Positions 1 to 7,023 of a stretch of 20,502 nt of DNA are shown here, piece by piece; the first letter of the stretch is position 1; each line of letters starts with the position of its first letter. The notes beneath the pieces were generated by a model. That model saw nothing but the letters and a program-made list of their open reading frames with translations. It did not search any database and was not told the origin of the DNA. Both the position numbers and the translations under genes were made by a program. Source of the DNA: a virus; the IMG/VR virus record IMGVR_UViG_3300005519_000315, positions 1 to 20,502 of that record; one strand, written 5' to 3'.

Positions 1-72
1 AAGGTCGAGGAAGTGAAGCTCGAAGGCGCGCAGATCACCGGCGGCCAGGTGTCGATCAACGAGTCGGAGTGA
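1..72 (+). CDS. 3' end of an unidentified phage gene (partial)
   Basis: Only the last 23 codons are present, ending in TGA at 70-72. The visible residues alternate charged and hydrophobic (KVEEVKLEG...INESE) and match no family I can name. The next gene starts 3 bases after the stop, and its GGAG ribosome site (66-69) lies inside this gene, so the two are cotranscribed and probably translationally coupled. Its place just before head-tail joining genes suggests a head or connector protein, but that is only inference from position. Confidence 0.6.
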   Translation, partial: KVEEVKLEGAQITGGQVSINESE

Positions 73-75
73 CCG

Positions 76-414
76 ATGGACTGGGATGACATCGTCGACG
101 GCAAGATCCTCGGTCCTCTGATGGCGCAGTTCGGGACGGCGATCACCTATATGCCGATCGACGGTGGCTCGTTCCAGATCACTGGCGCTTACGATAAGGC
201 GTTCTTCGGCGTCGATCCGGTGACTGGGTCGACGGTCGTCACGCAGCAGCCGACGGTTGGCATCCAGGTCTCGCAGTTCCCCGTCGAGCCACAGCAGTAC
301 GACACGCTGATGATCAATAAGACGGGCGAGCAGTGGCAGGTGCGCGAGGTCCATCTTGACGGTCACGGCGGGGGCCGACTCATGCTCAACGTTCCGGGGC
401 AAACCGATGCCTGA
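76..414 (+). CDS. Probable head-tail joining protein (Phage_attach / lambda gpFII-like)
   Basis: This is a 112-residue protein. It opens with an acidic, hydrophobic N-terminus (MDWDDIVDGKILGPLMAQFG) and continues with beta-rich sequence ending in a QVREVHLDGHG-type segment. Both resemble small head-tail joining proteins of the lambda gpFII/Phage_attach group, which close the head-tail interface. GGAG at 66-69, six bases before the ATG, supports the start. The gene overlaps the next one by 8 bases. The position, after a probable head gene and before the tail terminator candidate and sheath, agrees. The family name rests on length, composition and order rather than on a diagnostic motif. Confidence 0.6.
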   Translation: MDWDDIVDGKILGPLMAQFGTAITYMPIDGGSFQITGAYDKAFFGVDPVTGSTVVTQQPTVGIQVSQFPVEPQQYDTLMINKTGEQWQVREVHLDGHGGGRLMLNVPGQTDA

Positions 415-1012
415 TCAAACTGGCCGCGCGCAACTGCGCGGCGCGCTGCTTTCGATCTTGCAGACGATCCCGGGCGTGACGGTGTATTCGCCCGGCGACT
501 GGAACGTGGCGGCTCCAAAGCTGCCCGCGATCAAGCTGCGACCGGCGAAAGAGCGCAAGCAATCGAACGGCAGAAACGGTCCGACGGCTTTCACGACGGT
601 CGCAGCATTCGAGATCAAGGCGGAGGTGTCGGCGGCATCTGGGCCGGCCGCTCTTCTCGCGCTGGAGACGCTCGGCGCGGAGATAGAAGAAGCGGTCTTC
701 AAGAGCATTCCGTTGCGCCGTATCGTGCAGGACTTCTCGTTCTGCGACACGGAAACGGAGGTGACCGCTGATGGCTCGACACACGTAGGCGGCCTTTCAA
801 TCCTCCTGGGCCTTGAGTTTGTCGAGACGTTCTATCCGGACATCAACACGCAGTTGCTAGCGGTGAACGTGACGGCTGACCTCACGAACGTCGCCGATCC
901 GAACGGCACCTATCCAGACCCACCATTCCCCGACGCTGTCACGCCGGCCCCGCGCACGCAGGGCCCGGACGGCCGCGCGGAAGGCGAGGTCAACGTTCAA
1001 TTTCCTCAATAG
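407..1012 (+). CDS. Probable tail terminator / tail completion protein
   Basis: This is a 201-residue protein. The open frame reaches back to 356, but the ATG at 407 (MPDQTGRAQLRGAL) is preferred: it gives the usual short overlap with the upstream gene and avoids an unlikely N-terminal tail. The N-terminus (residues 1-30) reads like the opening helix of tail terminator or minor tail proteins, followed by an alpha/beta region. The C-terminal 40 residues are proline- and glycine-rich and look disordered. The gene lies between head-tail joining and sheath genes, where the ring that ends tail polymerisation is normally encoded. No catalytic motif is visible, and assignment is mainly by order and fold-like pattern. 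Confidence 0.5.
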   Translation: MPDQTGRAQLRGALLSILQTIPGVTVYSPGDWNVAAPKLPAIKLRPAKERKQSNGRNGPTAFTTVAAFEIKAEVSAASGPAALLALETLGAEIEEAVFKSIPLRRIVQDFSFCDTETEVTADGSTHVGGLSILLGLEFVETFYPDINTQLLAVNVTADLTNVADPNGTYPDPPFPDAVTPAPRTQGPDGRAEGEVNVQFPQ

Positions 1013-1021
1013 GAGCGACGA

Positions 1022-1210
1022 ATGATCGTCAAACCTGCACCGGGCCTCGTAGTGCGGCATCCGGTTACGAAGCAGTTGCTGCCGCCCGAAGGCATCGAAG
1101 TGCCGGATGGCGACATCTTCTGGACCCGCGTGCTCAATGACGGCGACGTCGTTCTCGCGGACAACGCGGCTCTGCCCGCACCGAAGCAGTCGGGGAGTGA
1201 CGCAGAATGA
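1022..1210 (+). CDS. DUF2635 protein (Mu gp38-like)
   Basis: This 62-residue protein has the hallmark N-terminus VKPAPGLVVRHP followed by LLPPEGIEVPD and a tryptophan (FWTRVLNDGDVV). That is the pattern of DUF2635, the small proteins encoded immediately before the sheath gene in Mu-like phages (Mu gp38). Its biochemical role is not known. An AGGAG ribosome site at 1011-1015 overlaps the upstream stop codon, so translation is probably coupled. Its end overlaps the sheath start by four bases (ATGA). The pairing with the sheath gene is the best support for the call. Confidence 0.8.
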   Translation: MIVKPAPGLVVRHPVTKQLLPPEGIEVPDGDIFWTRVLNDGDVVLADNAALPAPKQSGSDAE

Positions 1211-2700
1211 CCATTCCGTTCAAGCAGATCCCGCAGAACAATCGGACGCCGTTGTTCTTTGCCGAGATCGACAATTCGCACGCTAATTCGGCAGTCGCGA
1301 ATCAGCGCGCGCTGCTCATCGGTCCGATCACGTCTGCAGGCGCGGCGACGCCGAACGTTCCTCTCATCTCGTCGGGAACGGGTGACGCGAACGTTCAAGC
1401 CGGTGCAAATTCCATTCTGGCGCTGATGACCGCCGCGTATCGCCAGAACGATCAGTTCGGCGAACTCTGGTATCTCCCTGTGCAGGACGCCGCGGGCGCC
1501 ACAGCCGCGACGGGCTCGATTGCCTTCACGTCCGCCCCGACGGCGAACGGTACGATCTCGCTGTACATCGCTGGCCAGCTCGTGACGGTGCCGGTAACCG
1601 CAGGCCAGACGACGGCTCAAATTGCCACAGCCGTGGCGGCCGCCATCAACCTGATCACGGCGATGCCAGTGACGGCGGCGGCTTCGACAAGCACCGTCAA
1701 TCTGACGGCCGACAACAAGGGCCTCGTCGGAAACGACATCGACGTCCGCTTCAACTATCAGGGCACGCCAGCAGGTGAAGCGTTGCCGACTGGGCTCGCG
1801 GCGACCATCACCGCGATGGCGGGCGGTGCGACGAATCCGACCCTTACCACGGCGCTGGGCAATCTCAATGACATGCCCTTCGACTTCATCGCGTGCGCGT
1901 TCACCGACGTGACATCGCTCGACGCCCTGAAGGCGTTTTTGAATGACTCGACGGGCCGCTGGAGCTGGCAGCAGCAGGTGTATGGTCACGTGTTCATCGC
2001 ATACCGCGGCACGTGGGCGAGTCTCACGACGTTCGGCACGTCGCGCAACAACCAGCACGAGTCGATTATGGGCTTTAACGACTCGCCGACGCCTCCGTGG
2101 CAATGGGCCGCTGCGGTCGCAGCAGTTACCGCAGTGAGCGTGCGCGCCGATCCGGGCGTGCCGATGCAGACTGTCGCGCTGACAGGCGTGTCTGCTCCGC
2201 CGCTGCAATCGCGCTTCAACCTCAGCCAGCGCAACGCGCTGCTGTATGACGGAGTGTCAACGTTCACGGTCGGACAGGACGGCACGGTCGCCATCGAAAA
2301 TCTGATCACGAGCTATCAGACGAACGCGTTCGGGCAGCCAGACAACAGCTATCTCGAAATCGAGACGATGTTTCTGCTGGCGTACGTGCTGCGCCGCCTG
2401 CGCACGATGGTCACGTCGAAGTACGCCCGCGTGAAGCTTGCAGCGAACGGTACCCGCTTCGGCCCGGGAGCAGGCATCGTGACGCCGAACATCATCAAGG
2501 CGGATCAGATCGCCGAGTATCAGGCGATGGAATATGAGGGATACGTGCAGGGTAGCGACATCTTCGCCCAAGCGCTTATCGTCGAGCAGAACGCGCAGAA
2601 TCCCAATCGCGTGGACGTGCTCTGGCCGGGGACGCTGATCAATCAGCTGCGAATGTTCGCGCTGCTCGCGCAGTTCCGCCTGTCCACGAGTCAGACCTAA
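1207..2700 (+). CDS. Contractile tail sheath protein (Mu gpL-like)
   Basis: This 497-residue protein forms the contractile outer tube of a myovirus tail. The N-terminus (IPFKQIPQNNRTPLFFAEID) is typical of Mu-type sheaths, in which the first strands link neighbouring subunits. A threonine- and alanine-rich insertion domain lies at about residues 100-205. The C-terminal half carries the conserved sheath core, including LQSRFNLSQRNALLYDGVST and an ETMFLLAYVLRRLR helix. Length fits the Mu gpL family. It starts in the ATGA overlap with the DUF2635 gene, and an intrinsic terminator follows its stop. The presence of sheath plus tube makes the contractile-tail call firm. Confidence 0.93.
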   Translation: MTIPFKQIPQNNRTPLFFAEIDNSHANSAVANQRALLIGPITSAGAATPNVPLISSGTGDANVQAGANSILALMTAAYRQNDQFGELWYLPVQDAAGATAATGSIAFTSAPTANGTISLYIAGQLVTVPVTAGQTTAQIATAVAAAINLITAMPVTAAASTSTVNLTADNKGLVGNDIDVRFNYQGTPAGEALPTGLAATITAMAGGATNPTLTTALGNLNDMPFDFIACAFTDVTSLDALKAFLNDSTGRWSWQQQVYGHVFIAYRGTWASLTTFGTSRNNQHESIMGFNDSPTPPWQWAAAVAAVTAVSVRADPGVPMQTVALTGVSAPPLQSRFNLSQRNALLYDGVSTFTVGQDGTVAIENLITSYQTNAFGQPDNSYLEIETMFLLAYVLRRLRTMVTSKYARVKLAANGTRFGPGAGIVTPNIIKADQIAEYQAMEYEGYVQGSDIFAQALIVEQNAQNPNRVDVLWPGTLINQLRMFALLAQFRLSTSQT

Positions 2701-2720
2701 GCATTTCGCCAACGCTGTGC

Positions 2721-2750
2721 GCCGCCCTTAGCCGGGCGGCTTTTTTATTT
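2721..2750 (+). terminator. Intrinsic terminator after the sheath gene
   Basis: A perfect 7-bp GC stem (GCCGCCC 2721-2727, GGGCGGC 2734-2740) with the six-base loop TTAGCC is followed directly by TTTTTTATTT. It separates the sheath from the tube gene inside what is otherwise one operon. It may lower downstream expression or be bypassed by antitermination. Its second arm and T-run share 15 bases with the terminator at 14275-14299. Confidence 0.85.
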
Positions 2751-2764
2751 GTGGAGAGCCAACG

Positions 2765-3142
2765 ATGGCGAACAACACGAATTTCATTGCCGGGACCGCG
2801 TACATCACGGTCGACGGTGTGAACTATCAGCTCGAGGGCGAACTGCGCTACGACGTAGGCGGCAAGAAGCGTGAGACTCAGGGTGGCCAAGACACCATCC
2901 ACGGTTTCAGCGAGAAGCCGCGGGCGCCGTTCATCGAAGCATCGATCCGCGATTCCGGTGGCCTGAGCTGGGCGGCCATCAACGCGATGACGAATGTCAC
3001 CGTCGTTCTCGAGCTCGCGAACAAGAAAATCGTCATCGGTCGAAACATGTGGACGGTTGGCGATGATCGCGCCGTCGATACCACTGAGTCCAAGGCCCCT
3101 GTCCGCTGGGAAGGCCTGGAAGGCGCTGTTACGGAGCAGTGA
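2765..3142 (+). CDS. Tail tube protein (Mu gpM-like)
   Basis: This 125-residue protein polymerises into the inner tube through which DNA passes. It has the Mu tube family pattern: an N-terminal FIAGTAYITVDGVNYQLEG strand pair, then KKRETQGGQDTIHGFSEKP and a C-terminal WEGLEGAV strand. Length matches the family (about 115-125 residues). A GGAG ribosome site (2752-2755) lies just after the terminator, so translation starts afresh here. The tail assembly chaperone begins 3 bases after its stop. The call rests on the whole-sequence pattern and on the position directly after the sheath. Confidence 0.9.
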   Translation: MANNTNFIAGTAYITVDGVNYQLEGELRYDVGGKKRETQGGQDTIHGFSEKPRAPFIEASIRDSGGLSWAAINAMTNVTVVLELANKKIVIGRNMWTVGDDRAVDTTESKAPVRWEGLEGAVTEQ

Positions 3143-3145
3143 TCA

Positions 3146-3706
3146 ATGAGTGACACGACGACCATTCAACTGCGCAAAGCGCTGACCTATGGCAAGGGTG
3201 ACCAGGCCAAGACGGTTGCTTCGATCACGCTCCGTGAGCCCACCGCTGGCGATTACGAGACGGCAGAAGACAACGCTGGAATTTATGGCTGGCAGGTCAC
3301 GCTGATCGCTCTTCTCAGCGGCGTCCCCGTTGACGTGATCGATCAGATGTACACGAGCCAAATCGACGAAGCCGCCGATTTCATCGGGTCGTTCGGCAAA
3401 GAGTCGATCAGCAGCACGAAGCCCAGCGATGACGAGATACAGCTGGTGCTCCAGACGCCCGTCAATATCACGAGCGATGAGTCGGTGCTCAATGCCGCGA
3501 CTCTCGACCTGTGCGAGCCCACGAATCAACAAAGGCGGAAAGCTGCGAAGGCAGGCGGCATCTTTGCGTCGAGCGTTGCACTGATCAGCATCGTCGCGAA
3601 GGTTCCGAAGAGCACGGTGCGTGCGTTGACAGCGCGGGACTTCATGGCTGCGTGTGCCTACTTCAACGGTTTTCAGCTTCGGCGGACAGCGGACTCGGAC
3701 GACTGA
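3146..3706 (+). CDS. Tail assembly chaperone, short form (Mu gp41-like, Phage_TAC_7)
   Basis: This 186-residue cytoplasmic chaperone is expected to hold the tape measure in an assembly-competent state while the tube polymerises. The N-terminal part has the diagnostic pattern of this family: a beta start (TIQLRKALTYGKGDQAKTV), then ITLREPTAGDYETAED and hydrophobic helices. Residues 110-186 are more basic and variable. Its end overlaps an open -1 frame that runs on to 3873 without a good start codon. This is the usual arrangement in which a fraction of ribosomes shift to make a longer protein (242 residues here). Gene order tube-chaperone agrees with the call. Confidence 0.85.
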   Translation: MSDTTTIQLRKALTYGKGDQAKTVASITLREPTAGDYETAEDNAGIYGWQVTLIALLSGVPVDVIDQMYTSQIDEAADFIGSFGKESISSTKPSDDEIQLVLQTPVNITSDESVLNAATLDLCEPTNQQRRKAAKAGGIFASSVALISIVAKVPKSTVRALTARDFMAACAYFNGFQLRRTADSDD

Positions 3707-3715
3707 TTGCCGCCG
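3668..3715 (+). promoter_or_regulatory. Candidate -1 frameshift site with downstream hairpin
   Basis: Near the end of the short chaperone the zero frame reads AAC GGT TTT CAG. A tRNA-Phe on TTT (3671-3673) can slip back one base to TTT (3670-3672) with full pairing; the glycine codon before it would re-pair poorly. Five bases after the heptamer GGTTTTC (3668-3674) comes CGGCGG (3680-3685), complementary to CCGCCG (3710-3715), a 6-bp GC stem with a 24-base loop. Shift-prone run, spacer and stem are all seen. That they drive frameshifting is inference from the family. Confidence 0.55.
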
Positions 3716-3873
3716 TCACGGCTGTGCCGGAAGGCTGGGATGACGTCCTCGCGGAGCTGACGCATTTCATGCGGTGGGGGCCGAACGACGTCGAAGGCAT
3801 GACGGTTTCCGAGACATTGCGCTGGCTTGACCAAGCGAAGCGCATGAAACAACAGATTGGAGTAAACGTATGA
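3673..3873 (+). CDS. Frameshift extension of the tail assembly chaperone (Mu gp42-type)
   Basis: This is the 66-codon segment read after a -1 shift at 3671-3673, giving a fusion of 242 residues. The open frame extends upstream inside the short-form gene to about 3511, but that part translates as an out-of-frame shadow. The segment itself looks like real protein: AAVTAVPEGWDDVLAELTHF, then GMTVSETLRWLDQAKRMKQQ, a pattern typical of the T-part of chaperone pairs, which contacts tail tube subunits. There is no plausible ATG or ribosome site at its start. The stop TGA (3871-3873) overlaps the next ATG (3870). Whether it is made only as a fusion is inferred. Confidence 0.7.
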   Translation, partial: SASADSGLGRLIAAVTAVPEGWDDVLAELTHFMRWGPNDVEGMTVSETLRWLDQAKRMKQQIGVNV

Positions 3874-5297
3874 ACGTAGGAGGCGGCGCAGGCGCAGTGC
3901 TCGGCACCACCTCGGGCATCTCCAATCTGGCGAGTTCGCTGGCTGCTCGTCTAGGCGGCTCGGCGGGTTCGTATTTCGACCAGTTGCGTCAGGCCAAATT
4001 CAGGGAAGTGCCGTTTGTTTCCCTGGGTGGCGAGTCAGCTTTCGGGCGGCGCAACGAACTGCATGAGTACCCTCTGCGCGACATCCCATGGGCCGAAGAC
4101 CTTGGGCGGGGCACCCGTCGATACAGAGTCTTCGGATTTGTTGTTGGCGATGACGTGATCGCGCAGCGCGACCTGATGATCGCAGCGTTGGAGACACAAG
4201 GCCCGGGTGAGCTAGTTCATCCGACGTTGGGGCGCTTGTATGTCAGCCTGATGGACTTCCGTTGTATCGAGCGCTGGGAGAAGGGCCGCTACTTCGAGTT
4301 CGAGTTCGATTTCGTAGAAGTCGGGGTGCGGGTTTATCCGCAGGCCTCGGTACTAGGCGGCAGCCTGATTGAAAGCGCGGCGAATGCGCTGAATCTGGCC
4401 GCCGCGCTTAACTTCGCGAAGACGGCATTGAACGCAATCGCATACGGGGCCGCGGTGCTCGGGTCTGCGGTCAGCACGGCTGTGGGCTGGTACACGTCGG
4501 CAAAGAACTTCATCGGCGATGCGCGGAATCTGTTCCGCCTTCTGACGAACCTGCCTGGCGACTTCGGTCGATTCGCTGGCAGCGCGACGGTGCCGACCTT
4601 CAGCAAATATCCGAGTTCGTCGGTCGACACGAGCGGCGCGACGGTCGCGAATCTGACGCAGGCCGCTACAGTTGCCCGCGCAAATCTCGACACGGCCTCG
4701 GCGACGCTCGACGCCGCCGCGCGCGCGCTTGACGCATCGACGATCGATGATTTCACCGCGGCGGTGCAAGGCGTCACGGACGCGGTGCTGGCGGCGACGC
4801 CAGATCCGGCAGATTCGATCCGATTGCTCACATCGCTCGCTGGTTATTTGCCGAGCGGCGCGACAACGACGTCCGCAATAGGGACGGCCATGGCGTCGAT
4901 GCAGTCTGCATGCTCTGATCTCTTTCGGCGCACGACGATTGCATCCATCGCCGTCGCCGCATCGACGTATGAGCCGACATCGAGTGATGATGCAGCGCGC
5001 GTGCGCGGGCAGGTGCTTGATCTGATCGATGCGGAGATGACCATCGCCGGCGATCAGGGTGACGACGAAACGTACGAAGCGCTGTGCTCACTGCGGCAAG
5101 CCGTCGTTTCGGATTTGAATCAGCGCGGCGCGGGACTGCCCGCGATTCGGACGTTCGTGTTCGCGGCGCCGCTTCCTTCGTTGACGCTCGCGAATCGCTT
5201 GTATCGAGCTGCAGATCGCGCGGATGAATTGGTGGCGCAGGCAAACCCGGTTCATCCCGCTTTCATGCCGCAGTCGTTCAAGGCGCTGTCGATCTAG
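3870..5297 (+). CDS. DNA circularisation / baseplate protein (Mu gpN-like, DNA_circ_N)
   Basis: This 475-residue protein belongs to the family named for a DNA-circularisation role but found in tail operons as a baseplate component (Mu gpN). The DNA_circ_N domain lies at about residues 40-150: AKFREVPFVSLGGESAFGRR, then DIPWAEDLGRGTRRYRV, then LVHPTLGRLYVSLMDFRCIE and an aromatic, acidic FEFEFDFVEVG strand. The rest is alanine-rich and largely helical with no motif I recognise. The start overlaps the chaperone extension stop (ATGA). In most Mu-like phages the tape measure precedes this gene; here it follows, after the immI-like insert. The downstream gene converges on it with a 39-base gap. 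Confidence 0.85.
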   Translation: MNVGGGAGAVLGTTSGISNLASSLAARLGGSAGSYFDQLRQAKFREVPFVSLGGESAFGRRNELHEYPLRDIPWAEDLGRGTRRYRVFGFVVGDDVIAQRDLMIAALETQGPGELVHPTLGRLYVSLMDFRCIERWEKGRYFEFEFDFVEVGVRVYPQASVLGGSLIESAANALNLAAALNFAKTALNAIAYGAAVLGSAVSTAVGWYTSAKNFIGDARNLFRLLTNLPGDFGRFAGSATVPTFSKYPSSSVDTSGATVANLTQAATVARANLDTASATLDAAARALDASTIDDFTAAVQGVTDAVLAATPDPADSIRLLTSLAGYLPSGATTTSAIGTAMASMQSACSDLFRRTTIASIAVAASTYEPTSSDDAARVRGQVLDLIDAEMTIAGDQGDDETYEALCSLRQAVVSDLNQRGAGLPAIRTFVFAAPLPSLTLANRLYRAADRADELVAQANPVHPAFMPQSFKALSI

Positions 5298-5336
5298 TCA
5301 GTAACCGCTGTGATTTCCACAATGGTTGCCAAGCCC

Positions 5337-5834
5337 CTATTTTTTTGATTTGGTAGGGCTGCTTCTTAGATGTTCATGCTCTGGTTTGAGTTTCCCGTTC
5401 TCATCAAGAATGCCAAGTTGAGTTCCGAGGCCCACCATCTCGACGATGGGCGCCTGAGCTGATTTGAGATCCCCATGCATCATTGCGTCGGAGAACTGTT
5501 TGGTCAGCTTTGTCAGGCGGTCTGACATCGCGTCCCCTGTTGGTGGAATTCGTTCATTCACGAGTCTCAGAAAGACTGCGCACATAGAAAGTAGGCGGCT
5601 TTGAGCTTCGATCACCGCTTCCTTTCGTTCGACAACAGAGACAAGTGCCTCAATTCCGCCACTCATTGATTCGGACGCTCCCTTTCCTTGGAGAGAATCT
5701 TCGAGACGGGCAATGATCTCTGCGTTCAGAGAGCGCCCATTCTCTGATGCAGCCTGCTCTAAGTGGCCTCGCAATAACGGCTGCATGCGCAATCCGAACG
5801 GCGCAATGTGAGAAGTTGGTGGTCGTGTCGTCAT
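5337..5834 (-). CDS. Mnt/Arc-like ribbon-helix-helix repressor
   Basis: This is a 165-residue DNA-binding protein. Residues 10-45 carry an Arc/Mnt-type ribbon-helix-helix: strand PFGLRM, then a helix, then ENGRSLNAEIIARLED, which closely follows the ENGRSxNSEI signature of P22 Arc and Mnt. Residues 60-165 form a long helical tail with no family I know, so the protein is about twice the length of P22 Mnt (82 residues). It is transcribed away from the arc-like and ant genes, as mnt is in P22. Its ATG (5832-5834) lies at one end of a 19-bp repeat that recurs before the divergent gene, suggesting autoregulation and repression of the ant promoter. Its GC is visibly lower than that of the tail genes. 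The Mnt role is inferred from domain and layout. Confidence 0.8.
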   Translation of the reverse strand: MTTRPPTSHIAPFGLRMQPLLRGHLEQAASENGRSLNAEIIARLEDSLQGKGASESMSGGIEALVSVVERKEAVIEAQSRLLSMCAVFLRLVNERIPPTGDAMSDRLTKLTKQFSDAMMHGDLKSAQAPIVEMVGLGTQLGILDENGKLKPEHEHLRSSPTKSKK

Positions 5835-5915
5835 GGCGACATGGTGTAGCTAAAAAACGCTTGACGCAATAGCTACATGGTGAAATGATTACACCGTGGC
5901 GACATAATGGAGCTA
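5834..5915. promoter_or_regulatory. Divergent operator region: repeated boxes between the RHH genes
   Basis: TGGCGACATGGTGTAGCTA (5834-5852) and TGGCGACATAATGGAGCTA (5897-5915) match at 16 of 19 positions and lie 63 bp apart in the same orientation, roughly six helical turns. Each touches one gene's start region. Between them TAGCTACA (5870-5877) is an exact inverted copy of TGTAGCTA (5845-5852). These are good candidate binding boxes for the two ribbon-helix-helix proteins. Which protein binds which box is not visible. Confidence 0.6.
5861..5889 (+). promoter_or_regulatory. Candidate promoter for the arc-like and ant genes
   Basis: TTGACG (5861-5866) and AATGAT (5884-5889, 4 of 6 consensus) are separated by 17 bp. 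Transcription would start near 5896, inside or next to the 5897-5915 operator box, so a protein bound there would block it. No comparably good pair was found for the minus-strand gene. Confidence 0.5.
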
Positions 5916-5918
5916 TAC

Positions 5919-6110
5919 ATGAAAGCGAGTGGATCATCCCCTTTCGGCGTGCGCATGCCGGAGGAACTTAAAAATTGGCTGAAGCAGAGAGCAGTTCGTA
6001 ACAGACGCAGCGCGAACAGTGAAATCTTGGCGATGCTGGAAAGCATCCGCTCGTCTGAAAAAGAAAACGCCCCGCTGGCTGCAACCGGCGAGGCGTTGGT
6101 GACGCAGTGA
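5919..6110 (+). CDS. Arc-like ribbon-helix-helix repressor
   Basis: This is a 63-residue protein, close in size to P22 Arc (53). Residues 6-43 form the ribbon-helix-helix: strand SSPFGVRMPEEL, then a helix, then RSANSEILAMLESIR, where Arc has NGRSVNSEI. An ATG at 5907 is in frame, but the one at 5919 has TGGAG (5908-5912) six bases upstream and is preferred. The ant-type gene starts 21 bases after the stop, so the two form a short operon, as arc and ant do in P22, where Arc turns down ant transcription. Low GC matches the rest of the insert. The role is inferred from the fold and the layout. Confidence 0.8.
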   Translation: MKASGSSPFGVRMPEELKNWLKQRAVRNRRSANSEILAMLESIRSSEKENAPLAATGEALVTQ

Positions 6111-6131
6111 ACCCCCTAAGGAACACACATC

Positions 6132-7022
6132 ATGGCGAATAGTAGCAAATCATCGGAAATTGTCCAAATCCGTGTGCCATTCCACGGCGCTGAACTGTAT
6201 GTCGTCGAGCACGACGGCGAGCCGTACACGCCGATGAAGCCGATAGTCGACGGAATGGGATTGGACTGGGCGAGCCAGTTCACCAAAGTAAAGCAGCGGT
6301 TCCAGTCAACTATTGTGGAAATCACAATGGTTGCCGAGGACGGGAAGCGCCGGTCAATGACGTGCCTGCCGGTGAAGAAACTGCCCGGCTGGCTTCATTC
6401 GATCAACGTCGGAAAGATTCGCCCGGAACTGCGCGAGCGCGTGGCTGAATATCAGGCGGAATGTGACGACGCGCTTTGGCAATACTGGAACGAGGGCATC
6501 GCCGTGAATCCACGCGTTGCGTTCGCGGTGAACCCTGGTGATGTCCTCACGGCTGACCAGCAGGAAACGCTTCGTCTGATGGTCAAGACGCTTGTCGAAC
6601 GGTTGCCGAAGGCTAAGCAGGGCGGCGCGACGATCAAGATTTGGTCGAAGCTGAAGTCGCACTTCAAGGTCGGCTACCGGCAGATCCCACAAGCGGAATT
6701 CACGGAAGCGGTCAGTATCGTGACGCGCACTGCTTCAGAGTGGGAGATAGTCGACGAAGAGGGCGAGGCGGATGGAATCACATTCAAGGTCCCGAGTTAC
6801 GGGCGATATGTAGTGGAGGCTAGTCCGCTGGGGTCATATGTGTTTGATGCTCGTGACGTCGCATACGTGATGAACAGGGATCTGGGACAGATGAAAAGCG
6901 AGATGCGCTCATTGAGCGATTCACTCGATGCGATGAGGCAGAAAATCTCGGACTTCGCAGACGATCGGACTAAGCCGCATGTGCTCAGGCCGGTCGCGAT
7001 CGACATGCGAGTTTGCGTTTAG
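6132..7022 (+). CDS. ant: P22 Ant-type antirepressor
   Basis: This 296-residue protein is almost the length of P22 Ant (300). Residues 10-125 match the P22_AR_N domain: VPFHGAELYVVEHDGEPYTP, then IVDGMGLDWASQFTKVKQRF, LPVKKLPGWLHSINV and CDDALWQYWNEG. Residues 135-200 resemble the ORF6C/P22_AR_C helical region (IWSKLKSHFKVGYRQIP, then a TEAVSIV helix). Family members bind and inactivate primary prophage repressors, causing induction, and are kept off by Mnt and Arc. This gene sits directly behind the arc-like gene and 1 bp from the convergent secreted-protein gene. A hairpin-forming ATTGTGGAAATCACAAT lies at 6312-6328. The repressor it would target is outside the window. Confidence 0.88.
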   Translation: MANSSKSSEIVQIRVPFHGAELYVVEHDGEPYTPMKPIVDGMGLDWASQFTKVKQRFQSTIVEITMVAEDGKRRSMTCLPVKKLPGWLHSINVGKIRPELRERVAEYQAECDDALWQYWNEGIAVNPRVAFAVNPGDVLTADQQETLRLMVKTLVERLPKAKQGGATIKIWSKLKSHFKVGYRQIPQAEFTEAVSIVTRTASEWEIVDEEGEADGITFKVPSYGRYVVEASPLGSYVFDARDVAYVMNRDLGQMKSEMRSLSDSLDAMRQKISDFADDRTKPHVLRPVAIDMRVCV

Positions 7023-7023
7023 G

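Noticed and set aside
1006-2208. Long minus-strand open frame (400 codons) opposite the sheath gene
   Set aside because: Arginine- and histidine-rich shadow of a high-GC gene; the plus strand encodes a clear sheath protein.
3511-3672. Upstream part of the chaperone -1 frame as an independent gene start at 3511
   Set aside because: The translated part before about 3673 is Arg/His/Cys-rich shadow sequence with no ribosome site; the frameshift explanation fits the family better.
5331-5357. AGCCCCTA...TAGGGCT considered as a bidirectional terminator between the convergent genes
   Set aside because: One arm has an extra C, the loop is long, and the T-run lies inside the loop, so it does not form a normal terminator.
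5907-5918. ATG at 5907 as the start of the Arc-like gene
   Set aside because: No ribosome site fits it, while TGGAG at 5908-5912 is well placed for ATG 5919, and the shorter form begins like Arc.
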